Source: Theristus sp. LFF4_11
Taxonomy: Eukaryota > Nematoda > Chromadorea > Monhysterida > Xyalidae
Direction of reading: 5' to 3'
Assembly (NCBI GenBank): GCA_030248135.1
Contig: JASANC010005525.1
Span: 1 to 27,422, forward strand
DNA length: 27,422 nt
Within the stretch, counting starts at the first letter, position 1. The number at the start of each line of letters is the position of its first letter. The notes beneath the pieces are model-generated. The model was not told the origin of the DNA. It saw only the letters and a list, made by a program, of their open reading frames with translations, and did no database searches. The translations under genes were made by a program, and so were the position numbers. Below are positions 12,001-21,000 of this stretch, piece after piece.

Positions 12001-15000
12001 AATTCGCGTTTAATGAATGGAATATTCCTCTTTTTATTCAGCACATTGACTCAGCGCAACAATTTTGCTGCCACAGACACGATCCTGTGCTACTTCTGCT
12101 CTACCCTGTATATAATATCTGTATCTTCGCATCTTGTCGTTTATGTTGTACTCAGATAAGCGTACAAGGCCGTTGAAAAAATGTCGCCAAAATACAACCG
12201 TTTCACCCCCCAAAAGCGGTTACGCATGTGCACGCTGCTGCGGTGGTCACAAGACTGAAGCAAAAAAGGGTTTGGCCCTAATGATTGACACACACACACA
12301 TAGGTAGCACCCAACCCCACCAATGGTCAAGACACTCAATGTTATAGTTTTACCAGACCATCATCATTGTCATCATCATCATTATTTTCTCAGTTCATAT
12401 GTCATAAAAATGTATTTTTCCATACCCCATCCCGCTGCTTTTCCCGTCTGTTCCCCACCAAAAAAAACCACTGCCAACAGTGTGTGCAGGTTTAGGTGAA
12501 CACACGCAGCTCAGCGTGTATTCGTCTCCAATGCCAGGGAAAATGTATTTTTCATAGTTTGCCCTCCCCTCCCCCAATAAAATACTGATTGCTGAAGCAC
12601 TCCAGTTGTGATGATTTTTTCCTGTCTGTGTTGTAGTATGCATAAAAAAACCAAAACGTGTGTGAATTTACGACGTGCTAGATGTCGGTCTTTTGCATCA
12701 TGTTCTTCTGCTATAAGCCCATTTACACACCTCAAATGAATATTTATGAGCTGCACCAGAACGCGACAAGAGATTACCATTTTTTATAATCCGGTTTTTT
12801 TTCAGAATGTCCGCTTCATCTGGTTCGGTGCGCGTCAAACGTAAGTGTAAAAGCGTTCCATTGGCTTATTTTCTTGGGATTTTTTTTGTAAATTGTCAGC
12901 TCTAAAATCGGATTTTGTTATCACGTTTACGAACAATATTCCCCTCACACGGAACCGTTTTTCACCAGCACGTTTTTCAACGGAAAATTTTTGGCTGTTT
13001 CCAAACATTTTGCGTGTTTGACCGAAAAATGATTTATTGGTGTCGCCTTGAATTCTGACAGGTTGACTCTATTTATCAATTTTTTTCGCCAAACGGCCTC
13101 CCAATGGATTTTTTCATATTTTTGGGCTGGTTGGTTGTTTGGTTTGTCTGTATCAGTACTGTTAGTTTTTAGTGTAAAGATCAGTTTATTTTTCGTTTTA
13201 AAAATAAGCCTTTTGCTCTGTCATATGGCATTTTCCAAAAAGCTTTTGTGCAGGTTTTTTCAGATTTTTTAGTTTTATTTCTATTTTTTCCAGTGTTCAA
13301 GGTTCAAGTTGAATAAGTTGAGTTTCTAGCAGATTTTTACTTGACCCTATTTTTGCTCCAGATATTTTACTTCACTGAATTTTAAAAATGATTGAATAAA
13401 AAACTGGTTGATTTGTACCTACGCTCATGCACAGCTGAGAACGCTTTTACTCAACAAATTACTCTACAAATTGACATTCTTTTGCAATTTTATTAACCTA
13501 CCGCCGGTAGCTCAACATAGTTGTGAAAATTTACTGTCAACAGTTTACTCAACGAAATCGTCACGATTAACGGTTGTTCGTTCATTTTGAACATAAAGCT
13601 AAAGGATCTGTTCAATTCAGCAAAAGCAAATTGTTGTGGAAACTGTTGAGTAATTTTTCGCATAGATAAATCCAATTGTTTGGACTATCTTCGGTTTCGA
13701 AGAATGCCTTTACAAATAAGAAAAAATAACAACGATAGTGCACACCGTTTCTTTATTTGCAGCGCAACCGTACATCCGACTTAACAGCATCCTACGAAAC
13801 ATCACCAAAGAGGCAGGCGAGTCCGTTCGCCTAAAATGCGCCGCAATTGGCAGTCCGCTACCGATTAGATTTTCGTTAGTTGATGTTTCTGGTTGTCTTT
13901 CTGAATTTAAATTTTCAGTTTTCGAGAACACTATTTCAACAGAACAATCAACAAAACAGACTGTTGAATTCTTAGTGGAACGGAAACTCAGCAGTCTGTT
14001 GACTGTTAAGGGCCATTCATGCAAGCGCGCGCTGAAGCACACGCTGACGAGCTTCATCGTGAATGATGAAACGCCATAAAGTGAAGCGCGCTTCAGCGCG
14101 TGCGTCCGTGAATGTGCCTGTGCTACAAAACTGAAGCGCGCTGTTTTTTGCGTCGTGAATGTGTAGCAAAGTGAAGCGTGTCAGCGCGCGTCAACATCCA
14201 TGAATGGCGCTTTACGCTCACAGCTCGTGGTTCAAACTCGCTGATTTCGTGTGCTGAACCCAAGCTCCAACCGTGTTTCCTCACATTATTCTTTTTGACC
14301 GGCATTCATGAAGCAATATTTATTGACCGCGTAACTACAATGTATGTTTTAACTTTTAGCACAGTTTCGAGTCACGACACCCTGCTTCATGAATGCTCCC
14401 TTATGAACCGGTTTTTCTAGTTGTCGTTGTCGGTTTCTTAATGAATTTTTTTAACCCGGTTTGACAATTGAAACAGCATGTCTGTGGGATAAAGTATCGA
14501 ATGTAAGCCGGATTTTTAATGGCTCTGAAATTGTGTTTCCTCTGTTGCTGTGGTGGAAACGTTTATAGCAATTTTCCGCGGTCTTTTGAGACAAAGGCTA
14601 AAAAGCGCAATTCACCAGCTCGCGCTGAGACCGTTACCGTATGTCTATATCATAATTTAATGTAAAAAGCGCAAAAGTTCAAACGTCAAGCGCATGTATC
14701 TTTTTTCGACTTTCAAGAATGCAATTTTGCAAAACTTGATAGAAAGCAGATAACAGTTTTTCAGTCGAAAATTTCGCACCTCGGCTTTATCATGCTCATT
14801 TTTATTCCCAAATGACGAGCCGGTGTGTGTGCAACCCCACATCCATTCATGAGACAGACAGATAGCTTGGCATGGTTTTATACGTTGGTTTCGTTTGTTG
14901 TGGCAGGGTTGGGGTTTGATATATTTGAACCAAAAGGAAACGGGAAACAGTGAAAATAGATTTTGGAAGCTGACAAATATTTAGCGTTATGTAGTCTCCT

Positions 15001-18000
15001 GCCGCTGCATCTCTCAGTCTCAAATAGCTGAGAAGATTTTCTGCGTTGCGCATTTTCTCCAAACACGCAGATGGTAGAACCACGGTTTCATTCGCTTGGT
15101 CTTAGTTTATGAGTCATTTCATGATGAGTATTTCTAGGCTCGCCATAGACTCTTGCAAAATTTCGAAATCTACAGCCCGCAGACTAAAAAAACGACTCAT
15201 TTTGTTGTTTTTTGACTCAAAAACGACTTATTTCAAAATCAAACCTTTGTTCGTTCAATCAAAACGGTTCAATCAGTTTGGGTTGCCTTGGCTTTCTTAG
15301 TTGTTTTGTTAGAGTTCTAGAAAAACCGAGAGTTTCACCAAAAAACACCCGTTTTCCAGCTGGTTCAAGAACAACGCGCCGTTGGAATGGAAACGAAACC
15401 GACGAATTCGCGTCAAGAATCGCGACTACCAATCGAGGGTCATTATTAACGAGCTCGAGGTGTTGGACTCTGGCTACTATCGGTGCGAGGCCGCAAACGA
15501 GGTCGGCTCTGTAAACACGACCGGCGTTTTGAAGGTGTGTGCTTTGAAGAATTGGTTTGGTGCTAGTAAGGAACGGATCCACCAATGGATTACATGAATT
15601 TCAAGGAAAGACTCATTTCCGTTTTCGAAAATCAGACTGATCCATTCTAAAAGACCTGGGCGCACATAGCTCTAAGTGGTCAAGCGCTTGTTCGTTGAAC
15701 GCTTTCACGGTGTGACAAATTTGGGATTGTTAGTTAAAAAATACCCAAAAATTTACCCCCGAAACCCGCAAATTGACTACTATTTTCTATCGATCGATTC
15801 CAGGTCAACCCCGCGAGTCGCCTACAACCATCGTCCTCGTCCTCATCCAATTTCGACTCGAACTTGCATCAGAACGCGAAACTCGACAAATTTGACGAAA
15901 TCAACAACAACGACAACGTGAACATGATTGATCAGTTCGGTGGCTCCGACGACTGGCTGATGGTTGGATCAATCGATGGACGGTCAAGGAGACTCCGTAA
16001 CAACACATGCGTCCCGTACGGGGGGACGGCATGCGCGAAATACCTCCGCGGTCAGAGCATTCTGATCGTCAGCCCCGACATGGAGAAAATGTTGGACATT
16101 GGTGAGTGAGTTGCGGGGAAAACATTGAGTGTTTTAAGTTCTTTTATGATACTGGAACTAAAAATTGACCACCACGGTGACTCGAGACTAATCGACTCCA
16201 TGTAGCGATCAACTGAATTTGGCGGTACTGAAAACCCTTTCTTTTTTAATTATGTCAGTATTTCAAAACATCCCCTCTTCTTGCACAAGACCGTGGTAAA
16301 ACTAAGAGATCCAACCAACTTCCTCTTCTCGCTAAAATTGCAGTCGATCCTGAAAACGAGCACCCAGTCTTTACAATTCATTGAAACTCTGATGCTTTTA
16401 AACCACAACTTCCGCCAGTCCACGACCAACTCGTCGCGCACATCACGTTCTGCCACGCAGAACGCTTCAAAGCAGCCGTCAGAAGCCCCCGTTCGCCACA
16501 CAGAAATGCCCCGTTTTCACTGCTCAGAGCGCAACGTGATCGCGGCGAACGTGTTCATCTCGGCGCATCCGTCCATCTCAGCGCAGTGCGCCTCGCTCTC
16601 GCAGAAGATCGGCTGCTTCCATCGCTTCCACGTGTGTCGCCCGGCCGGCTCGTCGACGCTGCCGCTCGCGCAGCCGCCACCGCCGCCGTCGTTTCGCCAC
16701 GACTCCGCCTCGCCGCTGAGCAAGCACAGTGCGCACCGTGGTCGTCCGTCCGTCATTCGTATGTGCCGCCACGACTGCACGCAACTGCGCGACGAACTCT
16801 GTCCGGTCGAGTACAGGTGCACAATTGTCCTTTGGGCACCGGTTTCTTTGTGGTTATTTTGCGCAAGCAACGGCATAGTGTTAGTACCGTTCCGGCCAGC
16901 GCCGACCACACTTGACACATGATGGGACATTGAACAGGACAAAAACATCCGACCCATGCCGCACGGTATAGTTCACCGTGTGCCAGTGCGCTTGTTTGTA
17001 TTTATACAGCGTTCGATTGAAAGAATCAAGCGAACGAGCAAGGTCTTCACTTTTCGAGCGTCTTCATCACGCATGATTTCCGTTCACAGTCTCGCGTCGC
17101 AGCACGATCTGATCGGCGATGAGCCTGACGATCTGTTGCCGGACTGCGACCGACTGCCGCCGTACAGCGCCGACACGGGCGAATGCGTGCCGGTTGTTAG
17201 CGGACTACTCGACGACCAACAGACGAGCGATGGCCAAGAGAGGCACGAACAACCGCCGCCCGGCGACGTCGACGCGATGCACTTCTGCTACGTCGGCAGC
17301 GGACGGACGTACTTGGGCATGGCGCACAGGGCGGTCAGCGGAGAGCTGTGCCAGCAGTGGGCGACGGCCACGAGCAGCATACCGTGAGTGTCGTTGATTG
17401 TTGTGCCGGCTTATTGTTGTTTTCATTCGACTCACCATAAGTGTCACGCAAGACACAAAAGGAAACACAAGCTTTCAACCTTTGCTTTCAACAAAGTTTC
17501 AAAGCCAGCAAAATATGTCGGGCCGTTTGTGGTGAGCTGCATATTATTCCCGTGCTCGATAGACTGCATTTCTCTGGTCTACAAGACAGCACATCGAGCT
17601 GCCTTGAGCGACTGTGCAGCAGCTGCCTCGTTCCAAGCACGAGATCCGTCTACTTCTGAGGGAATGAGCGGGGGTCCACGACTGTTGCTTAGACGGAGGA
17701 GGTACAAATTGTAGTTGAAGCCCGCGAGGAGCCTCTTAGAGGCCGAAACTACGATCCGCACACATTCATCAAACTTGCTTTTGCCCCGTTATTTCTCAGA
17801 TTTCTCTCCGGGAAGCCGATCGCGCACGTACAGCACAACTACTGCCGCAACCCCGACAACCGTCCGCAACCGTGGTGCTATACCCGTTCGGGCAGCGAAC
17901 AACCGTGCGAGGTGCCAAAGTGCCCGCCGGACGTGTTCCCGGCGCTGAGCGACTGGGAGCGGCGACACCACGCGCCGTCCGGTGGCGGCTTTCCACAACC

Positions 18001-21000
18001 GACGGTAATTGGGCTATAGGTGAAGTTGTAAGCGGGCGCTTTGACAGTATAAAGAGGATTCCAAAGAGGGTCACAGAAAACGGAAATTATCGGAGTTGCA
18101 AAAACCTTTATGCAGTTATGCAATTTTGCATTATGCAATCATGCAGTTATGCACAGTAATGCAGTGTTGGAATATTGCACCATTCAAATGAAACAGTACA
18201 CTGATTTGAAGCTGGCATGAAACAACGTCGTCAAAATCAGCCAGTGTACAAAACATCCAGCAAACCTGCCGAAAATAGATCGAAAAAAGCTCGTCTATAT
18301 GCGAATATAATTTTTCTCATTTTAGTCGCTCGACACGGTCGATCAAACGTCCGGCGGCCGACCACAGCGTCCGACGGACGAACGGAACGCCGACAAAAGC
18401 GGCCCGGTGAATTGGGCCGAACTGTGGCAATCGGCCGGTGAACACTGGCCGTACGTTCTCGCGGGCGGCCTCGTCTGCCTATTATTGTTGCTGTTGCTGT
18501 TTCTCTGTTGCTGTTTGTGTCGACGGCGGAGTAGACGGAAGGCGAATAAGAAACGCCAGACGGCCGGCAACAACCTTGTGAAGAACGGCAGCACGAATGG
18601 TTCGGTCGCTAATAGGTCGGTGGCGAGTATAGTTTATGTGTTCCTGGTGTGATCTGTTTATTTACAGATCTCTGTTACATATGGACGGTTTTTTTTCATT
18701 TCTTAGGTGACCGTTTTCCATGAAACCCTTGAGCGGGCAGGGTGGCGGTCCAGTATTTCACTTGCATCTCACTGTCAAAAGAAAGCCGCTATCATTCCAT
18801 TTTGGAACTTATTGGCTATCAAACTGTTGAGTACCCCACAACAACTACATTCAAGTGACCCGATGCAATCAAATCGGTGTTTCCAGATCTCAAATTCTGA
18901 AAAAAGCACCGTACTTGTTAAAATCCCCTGGGAATGCGTGATCTTGAGATGCCGAAATCTCTGGTGGTACTCCATTGTTTCAGTGCGAACAACGGCTACT
19001 ACCGCAAGATGAACGGCTCCGCCTACTCGGGCAGTAACGCCGGCCAGGCGGGCGGTCAAGGCGCCGCGACGCAACTGGAGCTGTCCGCGCTGCTGCCACC
19101 GCCGCCCGCCAGCCCGCCGCCCGTCAGTCAGACGATACCGGAAATCGCCGCCGACCACTTGAAACTCGTCGAACCGCTCGGCGAGGGCCAGTTCGGTAAA
19201 GTCTGGAAGGGTGAACTGATATCGCCGGCGATGAACATGGACGAACCGGTGCAGGTATGGACGAGATGTTTGGGTACATTTTCAGCGTTTGGCCAAAAAT
19301 TTACCCCTGCCTGAGAGTCTACAACACTTGGACTTGCGCGTCCACAGAGTTGACCTGCCCAAGTCACAGTCCAAGATAGTCAAGTCCCCGACAGAGCTGG
19401 TCAACATGAAAGTTTCCTTCCAGGTTGCCATCAAAACCCTGAAAGAAGACGCCACACCGCGGATGGCCAAGGATTTCGAGCAAGAAGTCCAGTTCGGAGC
19501 TTCGCTCTGTCATCCGAATATCGTGAGACTAGTCGGCATTTGCAGTTCAGTGCGACCGAAATGCGCCGTGTTTGAGTACATGTCAGTTATTTTGCTTTAC
19601 TTCCTGAACTTCCTTTTAGTCAGATAAGTAGCAGAACAGTGAAACACGTCTGCTGTTTTTGAATATTTTGATCAAATTCGAATGTTTTAACAGAATTTTT
19701 TTTCTGTAAACAAATGGCGGTTTAAATTCATGCCTGATTTTGTTTGTTTTTGTCGCAGGATTCACGGCGATCTGCACGAATTTCTGCTGCTTCGGTCTCC
19801 TTACACACTGAATGAAAATGGAGAACCCATCAGTACATTAGATCGAGAAAGGCTGATCCTGGACCACAATGATTTTTTTCACATTGCTACTCAGGTACTG
19901 TTTGTCTGTTTTGGGACGAAGTGAAGTCTTAAATTTCTGAAGCATTTTCCATCGTTCAAATTATTTTTTACCACCCCCTAGTTTTCGAACCAGGGGGTAC
20001 GGATGGTTATCCCAAGCAATGTTGGACGTACATTTGTACGCGTAGCGCGTACTGTTCGATTAATCATTCAATTGTGCAGTGTGCAAACGCACCGTTTCAC
20101 CGTTTTGCGCGTTTTATCACTGAGAAGCAATATATCCGCACAAGTGCGTGCGCCGACGCCTGCAGATAAAATCATTCGTCCCAAAAAAACAAGTTTCTCC
20201 CGAAATTTTACCAGAACTCTTTCACGCCAGATCGCCGCCGGCATGGAGTACCTCGCGGCGAATCATTTCGTTCACCGTGATCTCGCCACTCGAAACTGTC
20301 TCGTGACGGATCGACTGACGATAAAGATCTCCGATTTCGGCCTGATGCGCGACATGTACACGGCCGACTATTACCGGATGCAGACGAGAACGATGCTGCC
20401 CGTCCGATGGATGCCACCGGAAGCGATCGTCTACGGCCAGTTCTCAGAGAGCTCCGACGTCTGGGCGTACGGCGTGACGCTCTGGGAGATCTACAGTTAC
20501 GGTTCGCAGCCGTATTTCGGCTATACGAACGAACAGGTGATCGAATTGATTCGATCGCGCTGTTTATTGGAGTGCCCGCACAATTGCCCGCCGCGAATGT
20601 ACAGGTTCGGTGAACAAATCTTGCTTTTGGGCTCACGTTATGACGGAAGCGCACATCATTGATGAACACCACCACTCTTTTGCATATGATGTTCGCTAAG
20701 CCGAAGTGCATGTCCTCCATATAACGTGGCATATGGGGTCATATCACCAATTGAGGACAACTCGAAGTTGTCACAGTGATACAAATAGGAAACATCCCAT
20801 CAGTCAGACACCCTGGACTAGGAGACTATCACTAGCAGTTTCTCTTCTTCGTTTGCCAGTGGTCTTCGGCTTGTTTGATATAAAGTCTTATTTTACTCCA
20901 GCCTCATGGTCGAATGCTGGAATGAGGTGCCGAATCGGCGGCCAAGGTTCAGCGAAGTGAACGGGCGCATTCAAAACTGGTCGATCAGCAGCCCGGCGCA

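Noticed and set aside
13048..13272. Hydrophobic open frame in Ror intron 2 as a membrane protein
   Set aside because: It begins at a non-ATG codon and its hydrophobicity follows from T-rich intron sequence.
14210..14280. tRNA-like B box (GGTTCAAACTC) in the intron 3 element
   Set aside because: No A box at the right distance and no cloverleaf arms; probably chance within the inverted-repeat element.
16281..16527. Extending Ror exon 6 upstream along the open frame
   Set aside because: The extension is not homologous to the CRD, and the acceptor at 16526-16527 restores exact CRD collinearity ([12 protein letters not shown]).
20208..20732. 174-codon antisense open frame opposite the kinase exon
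   Set aside because: Shadow frame produced by GC-rich sense codons; arginine/serine-rich with no domain.
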